Assembly: GCA_013152545.1 (NCBI GenBank)
Contig: JAADGF010000116.1
Location: forward strand, 124,001-188,000
DNA from: Gammaproteobacteria bacterium
Lineage (GTDB): Bacteria > Pseudomonadota > Gammaproteobacteria > SZUA-152
DNA: 64,000 bases
Direction: 5' to 3'
The first letter of the stretch is position 1. Every line of letters starts with the position of its first letter. The notes under the pieces were generated by a model. The model searched no databases and was not told the DNA's origin. It worked only from the letters and a program-made list of their open reading frames with translations. This document shows positions 1-9,533 of this stretch, piece by piece. Made by a program: the position numbers and the translations under genes.

Positions 1-1184
1 TCACTTTGCTCTCTATTTGCACGAAAAGTGGCTAAATTTTGTTTAATCGTTTCGAAAATATTAGCGGAATTTTGTCTCGAAGAAAATATACTTTCCAATC
101 GCCCCTGACCAAACATCGTATTATTACAATCGGTGGTTTCAATAACACCATCTGTATAAAGGTACAACTTATCCTGGTTGGATACCGGTATTACCTGAAT
201 AGCACCGTCCAACCCAATCGAGTCAATAATCCCTAAGGGTAAATGATTAGATGTGATACGGTGGGTGATTTTCCCTTGTTCAGCATTAAACAGCAAAGCA
301 TCGGGAAGACCTCCATTCCAAACCGAAACAGTATGTCTTTCGAAGTCCATATCCACCGCACAAGCCGCCATAAACATTCCGGTTGGTAGAATATATTTCA
401 ATTTTTTATTTATTACTGCAACTATTTCTGCTATCGAATAGCCTTTATTGGTCATTTCATAAAAAACAGTCGCCGCAGGCAAAGCCCCCGTCGCCGCTCC
501 AAGACCGTGGCCGGTAAAATCACCGATTAATACATGCAATCCACCTGACGGTTTATCAGCTGCAATTAATAAATCACCGTTAAACAGTGACATCGGCGAC
601 AATAGATATTTTATATTCGGTCTTGAAAGTGATCCGGGGTTCAGGATTTTCTCAAACAAAGAAGTAGCAACAGCAATTTCGCCCTCCATTCGCTGATGAT
701 AACGAGCAATTTGGTTTTTTTGTTCGTTAATCGTATTGTAAAGTTGCCGAATGCGCAACAAAGCCTCTATTTTCGCATTTAGTATGATATGGTTGTAGGG
801 TTTTGTTAGAAAATCATCGCCACCGGAATTAATACAATCCACTAAAGCTTCTTCTTGAGTCACTGCGGTAAGAAAAATAATCGGGACAAACCGACCGTCG
901 CAGTGCGCCTTAATCATGGCGGTAGCGGCATAACCATCCATGACTGGCATCATTATGTCCATTAAAATCAAATCGGGGGATTCTTGGTGGAAAACCTCAA
1001 CGGCCTGTTGTCCGTTTTCAGATAGAATCGTTTGATAGCCTTGTAAATCCAGTAGACGTTGAAGCACGAGTCGGTTGGTTATATCATCATCGGCTATCAA
1101 TATTTTTATCGTATCATGGTCTTCTGAACCACACGGGTGTGTACATCCATTATTGTCCTGGGCAGGAAACACGATTGACGCCAT
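1..1184 (-). CDS. Response regulator with PP2C/SpoIIE phosphatase domain (HsbR/RsbU-like), 3' end cut by window edge
   Basis: The reading frame opens at an ATG at 1184 and stays open to the left edge, giving about 394 residues with the C-terminus missing. The N-terminal third is a REC domain: the acidic triad in ILIADDD, the phospho-acceptor Asp in LILMDIMMP, and the conserved Lys in FLTKPY. After a short coiled linker comes a PP2C/SpoIIE-type serine phosphatase domain with the metal-binding DFTGHG motif and the YLYTDG motif. Known family members dephosphorylate a STAS anti-sigma antagonist, and a STAS gene lies 15 bp upstream on the same strand, so the two form a partner-switching unit. Pseudomonas HsbR-type proteins carry a further HATPase kinase domain; whether this one does lies outside the window. 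The output (sigma factor, flagella or biofilm) cannot be told here. Confidence 0.9.
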   Translation of the reverse strand, partial: MASIVFPAQDNNGCTHPCGSEDHDTIKILIADDDITNRLVLQRLLDLQGYQTILSENGQQAVEVFHQESPDLILMDIMMPVMDGYAATAMIKAHCDGRFVPIIFLTAVTQEEALVDCINSGGDDFLTKPYNHIILNAKIEALLRIRQLYNTINEQKNQIARYHQRMEGEIAVATSLFEKILNPGSLSRPNIKYLLSPMSLFNGDLLIAADKPSGGLHVLIGDFTGHGLGAATGALPAATVFYEMTNKGYSIAEIVAVINKKLKYILPTGMFMAACAVDMDFERHTVSVWNGGLPDALLFNAEQGKITHRITSNHLPLGIIDSIGLDGAIQVIPVSNQDKLYLYTDGVIETTDCNNTMFGQGRLESIFSSRQNSANIFETIKQNLATFRANREQS

Positions 1185-1199
1185 ACAAACCTCTGGACA

Positions 1200-1499
1200 T
1201 TACTCAATATTGAATAAGCTTTGAAAACTAGCAACTGACAATATCGTTTTTATTTCTTGGGAGCAGTTTCGCAATGTAATATTGGCATGATTACCCCCTG
1301 CATATTCCCGCATCATCAACAACATACCCAATGCTGAACTATCCAGATGCTCTGTCTCCTTCATATCCACAACAAATACCGACGCAGAAGAATTTTCATA
1401 ACTATTGCGGAAGTCTTTTTGTACGCCAAAATCAAAATAGCCACTAACCGCTATGGTTAATTTCTTCCCATCATCTGATTTGTTTGCTTTTACCGGCAT
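1200..1499 (-). CDS. STAS-domain anti-sigma factor antagonist
   Basis: A STAS domain protein of about 99 residues. It carries the signature HLDSSALGMLL, whose second Ser is the usual phosphorylation site switched by a kinase/phosphatase pair. I prefer the ATG at 1499 because GGAGA lies 7 nt upstream of it and the product then matches the usual length of about 100 residues. An in-frame ATG at 1550 would add 17 residues but has no clear ribosome site. The stop lies 15 bp before the start of the PP2C response regulator, its expected phosphatase, so co-transcription is likely. HsbA and SpoIIAA are the family models. Confidence 0.88.
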   Translation of the reverse strand: MPVKANKSDDGKKLTIAVSGYFDFGVQKDFRNSYENSSASVFVVDMKETEHLDSSALGMLLMMREYAGGNHANITLRNCSQEIKTILSVASFQSLFNIE

Positions 1500-1577
1500 A
1501 GCAACGTCTCCAACTGATTTCCCAATATACCCATTACCGCTTTCGAACATAGTTAGATGGATCGCCCACCCAGCCTA

Positions 1578-1596
1578 GTGTATTAAATAGAATTAG
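1578..1596 (+). repeat. Copy of the terminal sequence of the 32990-33268 element
   Basis: The first 16 bases (GTGTATTAAATAGAAT) are identical to 32990-33005. The preceding CCTAG echoes the CTAGG next to the right end of that element. No matching right end was found nearby, so this looks like a remnant. Confidence 0.5.
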
Positions 1597-2057
1597 GGGG
1601 CGACAAAGTCGACTTTACCTCCTCAGTCGCTATCGGCGGCAGTGAGAGGAACTTGAGTTGAGGCCACTTACCAAGCCGACGAAACCCCGTTCTCCCGAGA
1701 ACAATACCCTTAACTCGCTGATAAATCGTCACTTAAACATTGACATTTGTGATATTCAGCCAGAATAAATGGGGCAACGCCGCCCTTTATATCTTTGTTC
1801 TCGAACACATCAAAGACAATCTAAACCGTTACACAATTAACCAACATTTTTGGCCATTATTCGTAAATAGCCCCAGCCGTTGCGGCCCCCCTATGTACGC
1901 ATCACTATATTCTTTATTACTAACGGCTGGAAAATGCTTCACCACAGCATTAAATAGAAATTTCACAGTATTATTTTCATGTTGCAGTATTATTACAGAC
2001 TGACAATGAACATCTTTGGGCGGAATAACGCACACCAAATGGCGTTCCCTCGCGACA

Positions 2058-2083
2058 GCTGCGATTCTCGGACAGACTCCTAG
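2058..2083 (-). repeat. Dispersed 26-bp motif, copy 1
   Basis: Read on the minus strand it begins CTAGGAGTCTGTCCGAGAAT. It is closely similar to 24981-25005 (CTAGGCGCCTGTCCGATAAT) and, over its first 14 bases, to 33273-33295. The form recalls an insertion-sequence end, but no transposase is present. Confidence 0.5.
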
Positions 2084-2113
2084 CCCTAAGTCCTAGCTTG
2101 CACTATTTCTCTT

Positions 2114-3550
2114 TTATAAATAGGGAGCCCATAACCAAGCCAACGCATCGCGCACTTTTATCGCAAAAGTTCTGGCGTCCAGTTCCTCTAGTGTAATTTC
2201 TTTGGATCGTTCAATTTTTTGTTCAATGTGTGTCGACAACTGCCGTACCAATCCAAAATCATAGGCTTCTACGTCCAGTTCAAAATTTAAACGTAAACTA
2301 CGTGGGTCGATATTTGCTGAGCCAAACAACGCGTAATAATCATCCACAATAAAGAGCTTAGAGTGCACGAACGGACTTGGTTGATAATACACACGAATAT
2401 TGAATTGCAGCAATTGCCAGAGTAAGTTCCGCGTCGCCCAATGTACCAAACGGGAATCGTTTTCGCCGGGTAATACAACCGACACCGCCACCCCCCTTAA
2501 TACCGCAGCCTGTAGTGCCGCGATCAATTCGTTAGACGGCAAAAAATAGGGTGTCATAATCAATATACGCTGCTGTGCTGCTGACACAGCGCCTATTAAT
2601 AACGTCGCCAGTTTATCACTATTTTCGTTTGGACCATCAACAATAGTACGGCAAACAGCCTCACCTACCGGCAGTTGATTAATCACCATGGGCATCAACT
2701 TTTCTTCGGTGACAAACTGCCAGTCTTGAATAAAAACATGTTCGAGTTGCGAGACAATCGACCCGGTAAGTCTAAAGTGCACATCCACCATACTGCTACT
2801 GGAACCATCATGAACAATATGGCGTTTACTAATATTCATGCCACCAGTAAACGCAATGCAGCCATCAACAACGAGTATTTTTCGATGGTTTCGCAAATTA
2901 ACATATACTGCAGGCGGACGAAACGTCAATGGTAAAAACCGCTCCACAGTAATGTTATGCTTCTTTAACAATGTAGATGCCCTGCTCGGCCACCCTATTT
3001 CGCCAAGCCCATCCACCAGGACTTTAACGTCGACCCCCTGGCGTTGCGCGTCGCACAGTGCTTCAATAAACGCCTGCCCCACGTCATCGGTGTCAAAAAT
3101 ATATGTCGTCAAATAAACGCTTTGTGTCGCCGAACGAATAGTATGCAGCATTTCGGGGTAGGCTTGATCGCCATTATACAATATATCCACATTGTTACCC
3201 GTGGTTAATGGCCTCTGAGTGATTGCATTCGAGACGTTTAAGAGCGATTGACAGCGTTGCGGAAATTGAAATTCGTGACAAGTAATCTCAGCGGCATTTT
3301 GTCTGCCATCGCCAAGATCACTGGCGTTGGGCGCTAATGACGAATTACTGTGCAAACGACGGGCACGTGTTTGCACACGATTGATGCCAAACAGAAAATA
3401 AAACAAAGAACCAATAATGGGAAAAAAAATACAAATGACGATCCAGCTGAGCGCCGCCTTGGGATCTCGTTTATACAATAACGCATGACCACCCGCTAAA
3501 GCGGCCAGTAGCAAATAAACCACAATAATAATAAAAATTAGAAAATCCAA
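2114..3550 (-). CDS. cls: Cardiolipin synthase (phospholipase D superfamily)
   Basis: This 478-residue protein should condense phosphatidylglycerol-type lipids into cardiolipin at the inner membrane. Two N-terminal hydrophobic segments (about residues 3-22 and 33-55) match the membrane anchor of ClsA-type enzymes. Both HKD motifs are present: HRKILVVDG starting at His222, followed by GGMN, and HSKLFIVDD starting at His396, followed by GSANIDPRS. Length and architecture are normal for the ClsA group. The start appears to be TTG at 3550, because no in-frame ATG lies before the first membrane segment. It is a single gene, divergent from mltD. Confidence 0.93.
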   Translation of the reverse strand: MDFLIFIIIVVYLLLAALAGGHALLYKRDPKAALSWIVICIFFPIIGSLFYFLFGINRVQTRARRLHSNSSLAPNASDLGDGRQNAAEITCHEFQFPQRCQSLLNVSNAITQRPLTTGNNVDILYNGDQAYPEMLHTIRSATQSVYLTTYIFDTDDVGQAFIEALCDAQRQGVDVKVLVDGLGEIGWPSRASTLLKKHNITVERFLPLTFRPPAVYVNLRNHRKILVVDGCIAFTGGMNISKRHIVHDGSSSSMVDVHFRLTGSIVSQLEHVFIQDWQFVTEEKLMPMVINQLPVGEAVCRTIVDGPNENSDKLATLLIGAVSAAQQRILIMTPYFLPSNELIAALQAAVLRGVAVSVVLPGENDSRLVHWATRNLLWQLLQFNIRVYYQPSPFVHSKLFIVDDYYALFGSANIDPRSLRLNFELDVEAYDFGLVRQLSTHIEQKIERSKEITLEELDARTFAIKVRDALAWLWAPYL

Positions 3551-3631
3551 AGGTATGTTGTTTCGCTACTGCTCAATGAATAAAAAGAAACCCAACGAGG
3601 TAGTACTATAAAAAAGTAGTACTCGCAGCTA

Positions 3632-3655
3632 TATCTGCTTATCTGCTTATCTGCT
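3632..3655 (+). repeat. 8-bp tandem repeat, three perfect copies
   Basis: TATCTGCT is repeated three times in the leader region of the minus-strand cls gene. Such short arrays can vary in copy number by slippage; no function is evident. Confidence 0.7.
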
Positions 3656-3844
3656 AATTAATTCATATTTAACACTATAAAACCTATTCAAGATTTCAAC
3701 CAAAGCAAACAGCTGCACAACGCTACGCCCATAACATAACAATTCTGTCCAATATAGACCAATTAAATCATCCAACCACTATTAAGTAATGAATGGCATA
3801 TGCCGTGTTAGGTACATCCAGTGCAAACACGACGGGATATAGTC

Positions 3845-3892
3845 TTTAACCTGAATCCTGCAAGTGATCCTGCTTGCAGGATTTAGGTTTAA
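3845..3892. repeat. Dispersed hairpin, copy 1
   Basis: AACCTGAATCCTGCAAG is followed, after an 8-nt loop, by CTTGCAGGATTTAGGTT. This is a 17-bp stem with one mismatch. A relative with the same CTTGCAGGATTTA arm sits at 19548-19597. There is no T-run, so it is not a standard rho-independent terminator; it resembles a REP-type palindrome. Confidence 0.7.
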
Positions 3893-4249
3893 TTGTTACG
3901 ACAATCCATATAAACGATTGTCTTCGATTTTTTTAGGTATAAAACTTGTAATGCAATGTATGCAACCGTTTTTGTGACCGATATTCATCAGACTGCATTT
4001 AAAGTTACTGGCCATACAACAACGCGGCAGGCTTGGTCGGCAGCATATCAGAATGTATAAACGTTAGTGGCAATATTAAAAAAATAACTTTACAATCAAT
4101 CATATAAAACGGAAAATCGCACTGAATTATTACTAATGAAAGGTATTGCTGTAAACATCTAGCCGAGTCCTTCAAGTCATTAAGCACTTTACAAATTAAT
4201 GATTAATTATGGTACTCTGATTAGCTTAAGGTCGTAGCCTGCCCATCAA

Positions 4250-4266
4250 CTCCCCCTAGGGGGGAG
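4250..4266. promoter_or_regulatory. GC-rich near-palindrome upstream of mltD
   Basis: CTCCCCCTAGGGGGGAG stands out in an AT-rich intergenic region about 130 bp upstream of the mltD start. It is symmetrical apart from one extra G. It could be an operator or an RNA structure; nothing in the sequence decides which. Confidence 0.3.
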
Positions 4267-4397
4267 GCTATCCATCTGAAGCAAACAACGTTGGAACCCA
4301 TAGAGTTGAGAATCCATACTATTATTCATTAGCAAAGCAAGTAATTAGCAATGCCAGAACAACACCTAACTGAAAAATAACTTTGAATATTGTGGTT

Positions 4398-7286
4398 ATG
4401 AAAAAACAACGTTTTGTCTTTATATTAACGATGCTGTTGGCATTATTTTGTAATGTTTTGGCGGCGCAGCAAAATCCCTTCCCGCAACCAAAAGCACTGG
4501 ACCCTGATGTTGAATTTTGGAAGCGTGTTTATACCGAAATTAACACATCACAAGGGTTTATTCATGATGCTAAAAACCTTGCAGTGGTATATGAATCCAT
4601 TAAAATTCCCAAAAATTACAGCCGCAAAGCCCGACACCGTTACGTTAAAAAGGTTAAGCAAAAATATAATAATATTCTTAAAAAACTGGCATCGGGAAAA
4701 CGCAACAAACTAAGCAAAAATGAAAAACGGGTTCTGGCACTGTGGCCAGCAGGGGTCAGCAATCGCACTTTACGAGCCGCAACAAAACGCATACGTTTTC
4801 AACTCGGACAATCCAATAAATTCAGAGCAGGCTTAATCCGCTCCGGCAGTTGGAAGCCTTACATTTTAAAAACATTAGATCGCATGGGGTTGCCAGAAGA
4901 AATTGCCGCCCTACCCCATGTAGAATCATCCTTCAATCATAAAGCCTATTCCAAAGTTGGCGCAGCTGGCATGTGGCAATTTATGCGCAGCACTGGCAGG
5001 CGTTTTATGCGCGTCGACCATGTAGTAGATGAACGTATGGACCCTTTTAAAGCCACAGTGGCCGCCGCCAGACTGCTCGAAAACAATTATGCTGTCACTG
5101 GTTCGTGGCCGTTGGCCCTGATTGCTTATAACCACGGTGCCGCCGGTATGCGCCGCGCTGCTCGAAAAATGGGGACAACAGACATTGTACCCATACTACG
5201 TAACTACCGAAGCCGCACCTTTAAGTTTGCTTCGCGTAATTTTTATGTCGCTTTTCTAGCCGCAGTGGAAATCGACAAAAATCCCAGCAAATACTTCGGC
5301 CCACTGACATTAGCGCCTGAAGTGGATTATGAATTTATAAAACTGCCAGGTTATATGAGTGTTGACAGCGTTATAAAAACATTGAAAATCGCACGCAATA
5401 ACCTAATGGAAACAAACCCTGCACTACGACCCTCGGTGTGGAATGGCAATAAATATGTTCCCAAAAATTATGAATTAAGAATCAACAAGCGCCATATAAG
5501 GCAAGGCAGTTTCACCAAAACTGCACTCGCCCAGCTATCATCGCATGAGTATTTTTCGAAACAAAAACCCGATCTTTATCATCGCGTACGCCGGGGGCAA
5601 ACATTATCCACAATTGCCGCACGCTACGGTGTAAGAGTCAGGGATATTGTGGCGCTCAACAATCTACGCAACAAGCATTCCATTCGCTCAGGGCAATCGC
5701 TGCGTCTGCCTCAACCCGGGAAACACCGGAAAAAACAACCCACGCAAGTGGCAGAAAGCCGACCACCCAAGATTGAACCGGTTTCCATTCCGGAAAGTGG
5801 CATTTATCGGGTACGACGTGGCGACACCTTAGGGCGCATCGCTAAAAAATACGGTCTGCACGCCCGCGAAATATTAGCACTCAATAATCTACGTAACAAA
5901 CACCGTATTTATCCAGGGCAGAAGTTGATTGTGGCACCGCAACAACCAGAAAAACAAAACACACTTGCGTCAAACGCAATCATCAAGGTCAATGCCGAAA
6001 CAAATGTTTATCGAGTGCGACGTGGTGATACCGTGGAACGCATAGCCAATAAACACCGTATGCATCCCAACGAATTGTTATCGCTTAACAATATTCGCAA
6101 TAAGAATCGCATTTATCCAGGACAAAAGTTGATCATAGCGCACGCCGAACCAGCACCATTGACATCAAAAAAATCAGCGCTGGCCGCTCTTCCAGCACCA
6201 ATAACCGGCGAGAACATCTATAAAGTACGTCGCGGCGACACATTAGAGCGCATTGCTAAACGGCATGGCGTGGAACCTGATGAAATATTGTCGCTCAACA
6301 AACTGCGAAACAAAAATCGTATCTATCCAGGACAAAAGCTGATTCTGGCGCAAGCAGCACCGACAACGCCGCTGGCGCTCGAACAAACACAAGACTCGCT
6401 CCCATCAGATACCGAATCCACGACTACAACACCGGAAACTCAGACAGCCCAAACAGATAGAGCCCCGTTTGACCCGGTCGCCAACATGCAGCCTCATGCC
6501 ATTGATACCAGCACGAGCCAAGAATTAACGCCGCCCGAGGAATCAATCATCAGCATTGATTCTGAAAATCAATCACAACAACCAAGCATCGTGGTCGCCG
6601 ATTTGCAGGGTCAGGATCTTACCGAGCCTGACTCACACGATATGTCCAGCACGGAACCAGCAACTGAAGGCGATAACAGCAGTGAAGACGAAGCCAGCCT
6701 TGATAAGCCGGATGAATCAATTGGCGGAAATGTGACGTCAGATTCGGAATCAGAAATCATCGCTGATCCGAGCGATTACTCGGTGGCAAAAAACAATACC
6801 ATTGAAGTGCAGGCAGCAGAAACCTTAGGACATTACGCCGAGTGGTTAAATTTACGGGCCAGTCGCCTGCGTCGAGTCAACCACATGCGGTATGGCAAAC
6901 CCGTTGTCGTTGGAAAGCGCTTAAAATTGGATTTTTCAAAAATAACACCAGAACATTTCGAGGAACAACGCATCGCCTACCACCGCACGCTACAAGAAGA
7001 ATTTTTTGAGCAATTCCAAATTAGCGGTTCCGAACGACACAAGATCCGCCGTGGCGAGTCGATTTGGAAATTGGCCAAGCGCAAATATAAAATTCCCATC
7101 TGGTTGCTGCGTCAATATAATCCTGACCTGGATTTTGACCGGGTTCGGCACGGTACTTATGTGACCTTTCCAACCGTTGAGAAGCGTCGCGAGGAAAATT
7201 CCGCTAATACGGATGATGAAAATTTGAATAACCCCAATCAAACACCCATAACGGAAACCATCGCGGAAGCGATTGAAGGTACATAG
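4398..7286 (+). CDS. mltD: Membrane-bound lytic transglycosylase D with six LysM-like repeats
   Basis: This 962-residue periplasmic enzyme should cleave peptidoglycan glycan strands. The ATG at 4398 gives a clean signal peptide (MKKQRFVFILTMLL...LAA); upstream TTG and GTG codons in frame are less likely. An SLT domain follows, with the catalytic Glu at residue 176 in LPHVESSF and the GAAGMWQFM and AYNHG motifs. Four closely similar LysM domains with the core YRVRRGDTL...IYPGQKL come next. A long acidic Ser/Thr/Glu-rich linker leads to two more diverged LysM-like units, the last with RRGESIWKLAKRKY. E. coli MltD is about 450 residues with two LysM domains, so this is about twice the usual size. 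There is no lipobox, so membrane attachment by lipidation is not evident. Confidence 0.92.
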   Translation: MKKQRFVFILTMLLALFCNVLAAQQNPFPQPKALDPDVEFWKRVYTEINTSQGFIHDAKNLAVVYESIKIPKNYSRKARHRYVKKVKQKYNNILKKLASGKRNKLSKNEKRVLALWPAGVSNRTLRAATKRIRFQLGQSNKFRAGLIRSGSWKPYILKTLDRMGLPEEIAALPHVESSFNHKAYSKVGAAGMWQFMRSTGRRFMRVDHVVDERMDPFKATVAAARLLENNYAVTGSWPLALIAYNHGAAGMRRAARKMGTTDIVPILRNYRSRTFKFASRNFYVAFLAAVEIDKNPSKYFGPLTLAPEVDYEFIKLPGYMSVDSVIKTLKIARNNLMETNPALRPSVWNGNKYVPKNYELRINKRHIRQGSFTKTALAQLSSHEYFSKQKPDLYHRVRRGQTLSTIAARYGVRVRDIVALNNLRNKHSIRSGQSLRLPQPGKHRKKQPTQVAESRPPKIEPVSIPESGIYRVRRGDTLGRIAKKYGLHAREILALNNLRNKHRIYPGQKLIVAPQQPEKQNTLASNAIIKVNAETNVYRVRRGDTVERIANKHRMHPNELLSLNNIRNKNRIYPGQKLIIAHAEPAPLTSKKSALAALPAPITGENIYKVRRGDTLERIAKRHGVEPDEILSLNKLRNKNRIYPGQKLILAQAAPTTPLALEQTQDSLPSDTESTTTTPETQTAQTDRAPFDPVANMQPHAIDTSTSQELTPPEESIISIDSENQSQQPSIVVADLQGQDLTEPDSHDMSSTEPATEGDNSSEDEASLDKPDESIGGNVTSDSESEIIADPSDYSVAKNNTIEVQAAETLGHYAEWLNLRASRLRRVNHMRYGKPVVVGKRLKLDFSKITPEHFEEQRIAYHRTLQEEFFEQFQISGSERHKIRRGESIWKLAKRKYKIPIWLLRQYNPDLDFDRVRHGTYVTFPTVEKRREENSANTDDENLNNPNQTPITETIAEAIEGT

Positions 7287-7586
7287 CAGGGATAGCAAGC
7301 ACGGTACATTCAACACCACAGCATCGCCGAACATAACCAGGCGATGGTGGCCCCTAAAAAGTTGCTGCGCACAGGGCGCAACATATTACTATAAAACGAA
7401 TAAAAATTTAAATGGAGTCCTTATTGTGATGTTAGGACCACTGCATCATGAGAAAAATCAATCACTTGAAAGATTTTTGTAAAGCTAAACATCCACTTAT
7501 TTTCAAATTGTACTCGTTCTGGACGATAAAATAGTAAAGGTATTTCTAGTTGGCCGTTACTTATTCAATGCCAATCGCCGCCAACA
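7287..7586. other. Intergenic gap downstream of mltD
   Basis: This 300-bp gap has no supported gene; the short frame starting inside the mltD end is out of register with it. I see no terminator hairpin with a T-run. Confidence 0.4.
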
Positions 7587-7937
7587 ATGAAAAAAAATCT
7601 GCTAATGAAAAATATCGATGTATTAACAATGGAAAAAGCAAACGCCGACAAAAGAGTCTTTCCTCGTATTGAAACCGAGTGTCCTGTGCTTTATTCCGTC
7701 GGCAGTTCTAGAAAATGGCGAGTGGCAATTTTAATGAATATGTCAGCCACTGGCATACTCATGAAAACCAAAGAACAGTTATTGGACGATATCGCGATTA
7801 CCATTATGACCAAACCAGGTAACAATCGGCTGGTTCCAGCAATTATCGGTAAAGGCATGGTCACACGCTGCAAAAAACAAAAAGGAAACGACTACGAAAT
7901 TTCGTGCAAATTAACCGAAGTTAAATCCCGTAGGTAA
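7587..7937 (+). CDS. PilZ-domain protein (probable c-di-GMP receptor)
   Basis: This 116-residue protein consists almost wholly of one PilZ domain. It shows the two c-di-GMP-binding signatures: RVFPR (RxxxR) near residue 23, and NMSATG (N/DxSxxG) about 30 residues later. Single-domain PilZ proteins act as adaptors that carry c-di-GMP signals to motility or envelope machinery. The start is uncertain, since neither the ATG at 7587 nor the internal ATGs at 7605 and 7629 have a clear ribosome site. The gene stands alone, so its partner is unknown. Confidence 0.85.
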   Translation: MKKNLLMKNIDVLTMEKANADKRVFPRIETECPVLYSVGSSRKWRVAILMNMSATGILMKTKEQLLDDIAITIMTKPGNNRLVPAIIGKGMVTRCKKQKGNDYEISCKLTEVKSRR

Positions 7938-8450
7938 AATAAAGAGTCCATCGGGCATTGTAATGCTCAACGTTATGCCTCACCTTATACATTGATATTA
8001 ATGAAATATCTGCTGCTTTCGTTACTCAACACAAACATTAGAGTTTACTAATATTCAATAGTATCGTATTCTACACCCATCGCGACTCGATTTTTGTCTT
8101 ATCAGAGAACACTTGAGGAGTATATTCTTTAAAGATCCTTGCAACAAAGCTGTCATCTCAACAGTAAAGTGAACAAGATAATCGCGTTGCATAAAACAGG
8201 ATACAGAAAACCGAACACAGCACTGCCGAATGAAGAGCGAAACAAGATAAAACCGTAAAGTATCGAAACCTACTTGTAGTGAGCATCTTGTTCAGACCCT
8301 GTATTTTTCTAATATTCCGTATAAAATGAAGTAAATAACGAAGTTTTGACATCCATCAAAACCGTTTACGGGTAATTGTTTAAGGTCATTAATACTGCGG
8401 TTTTCAATAAAATGGTCATTAATAAAATAATTATTGTTGAGGAAGTATCC
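7938..8450. other. Intergenic region upstream of the RND operon
   Basis: About 510 bp without a supported gene. A hydrophobic minus-strand frame (8158-8352) has no ribosome site and no family resemblance. The region should contain the promoter of the efflux genes; no regulator gene or clear operator is present. Confidence 0.35.
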
Positions 8451-9533
8451 ATGTTATTCAATCGCCGCGTTATCGCTGTTATTGTCCTCTTGTTTGTATT
8501 ACCCGGTATGCTATTGGCGGCTGAACTGCCTTTTGCAGTACATACGGCCAGTTACCAGTTCTACCCAAAACTGGAAACCTTTGATGGCACCATAGAAGCC
8601 TCGAAACGTGCAACCATATCATCGGAGACCAGCGGCCGTATTAGCGAAATTAATGTGGATGTGGATGACGAAGTCAAAAAAGGTGCCGTCATTATACGAA
8701 TCACCGATGCAAAACATCGCGCCCAATTATCCGGCGTTGAGGCTAACGTTAGTGAAGCAGAAGCCCAGTTTTATGTGGCATCATCTGAGTTTAACCGCAT
8801 TAAAGATGTGTTTAATAAAAAACTGGTTTCCAGGTCTCAGTACGATCAGGCAAACGCGAAACTAAAAGCTGCACAGCAACGACTCAGTGCCGCAAAAGCA
8901 AAAGTAAAGGAAGTGCTGGAGCAGCTTGCCTACACTGTCGTACGCGCACCTTACTCAGGTGTAGTGGCTGAACGTCACGTTGAATTAGGTGAAATGGCAA
9001 AAGTGGGGCAAGCATTGATCACCGGGTTTTCCTTTAGCCAATTACGGGCAGTTACACACATTCCACAGTCCAGTGTAGCAGCAATACGGTCTGCCAAACA
9101 GGCAAACATACTATTGCCTAAATCCATGTTCAATAACGCCGATGCGGCTAACGGCTTAACACCACTGACTCCCCTCACATCCACTCAAATCACCGTATAC
9201 CCAGAAGCAGATGCAAACACGCACACCGTCAAAGTGCGAGTAGTACTACCAGTGGTTCCCGGCGGAATTTATCCCGGCCAGAGTGTAAAATTGCAATTTC
9301 ATACAGGCGATGTGCGTAAACTGCGTCTACCCTCTGTAGCGGTGGTCCATCGTAGCGAGTTAACCGCCGTTTACGTCGTCAACGACCATGGCATATCCCT
9401 CCGGCAAGTGCGCACAGGCCAACATTATACAGATGACAGCATTGAAATACTCGCCGGACTTGATGAAGGCGAAACCATTGCAATGGACCCGGTGCACGCA
9501 GCAGTCTATCTGAAACAACAACGTCAACAATAA
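8451..9533 (+). CDS. RND efflux periplasmic adaptor (membrane fusion protein)
   Basis: This 360-residue adaptor should bridge the inner-membrane pump encoded 287 bp downstream to an outer-membrane channel. The ATG at 8451 is chosen because GAGGAAG lies just upstream and the product then starts with a signal peptide (MLFNRRVIAVIVLLFVLPG...). The order is typical: an N-terminal biotinyl-lipoyl-like half (GRISEINVDVDDEVKKG), an alpha-helical hairpin (residues about 80-150), the second lipoyl half (VVRAPYSGVVAERHVELGE), then beta-barrel and membrane-proximal domains ending in GLDEGETIA. No outer-membrane channel gene is nearby, so a shared TolC-type protein is likely. Substrate is unknown. Confidence 0.9.
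   Translation: MLFNRRVIAVIVLLFVLPGMLLAAELPFAVHTASYQFYPKLETFDGTIEASKRATISSETSGRISEINVDVDDEVKKGAVIIRITDAKHRAQLSGVEANVSEAEAQFYVASSEFNRIKDVFNKKLVSRSQYDQANAKLKAAQQRLSAAKAKVKEVLEQLAYTVVRAPYSGVVAERHVELGEMAKVGQALITGFSFSQLRAVTHIPQSSVAAIRSAKQANILLPKSMFNNADAANGLTPLTPLTSTQITVYPEADANTHTVKVRVVLPVVPGGIYPGQSVKLQFHTGDVRKLRLPSVAVVHRSELTAVYVVNDHGISLRQVRTGQHYTDDSIEILAGLDEGETIAMDPVHAAVYLKQQRQQ

Larger units (their letters stand above)
1551..2113. other. Intergenic stretch with repeat fragments, no convincing gene
   Basis: I see no supported gene here: the short open frames on both strands lack ribosome sites and recognisable motifs. The stretch holds two repeat fragments. One is GTGTATTAAATAGAAT at 1578-1593, identical to the left end of the element at 32990. 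The other is the 26-bp motif at 2058-2083. It may be a decayed small mobile element. Confidence 0.4.
3551..4397. other. Divergent intergenic region between cls and mltD
   Basis: About 850 bp with no supported gene. It holds a triple 8-bp tandem repeat (3632-3655), a long hairpin (3845-3892) that has a relative at 19548, and a GC-rich near-palindrome (4250-4266). It probably contains the promoters of both flanking genes, but I cannot place -35/-10 boxes with confidence. Confidence 0.5.

Noticed and set aside
1740..2038. Overlapping short frames on both strands between the STAS gene and cls
   Set aside because: No ribosome sites or motifs; the DNA is bounded by repeat fragments.
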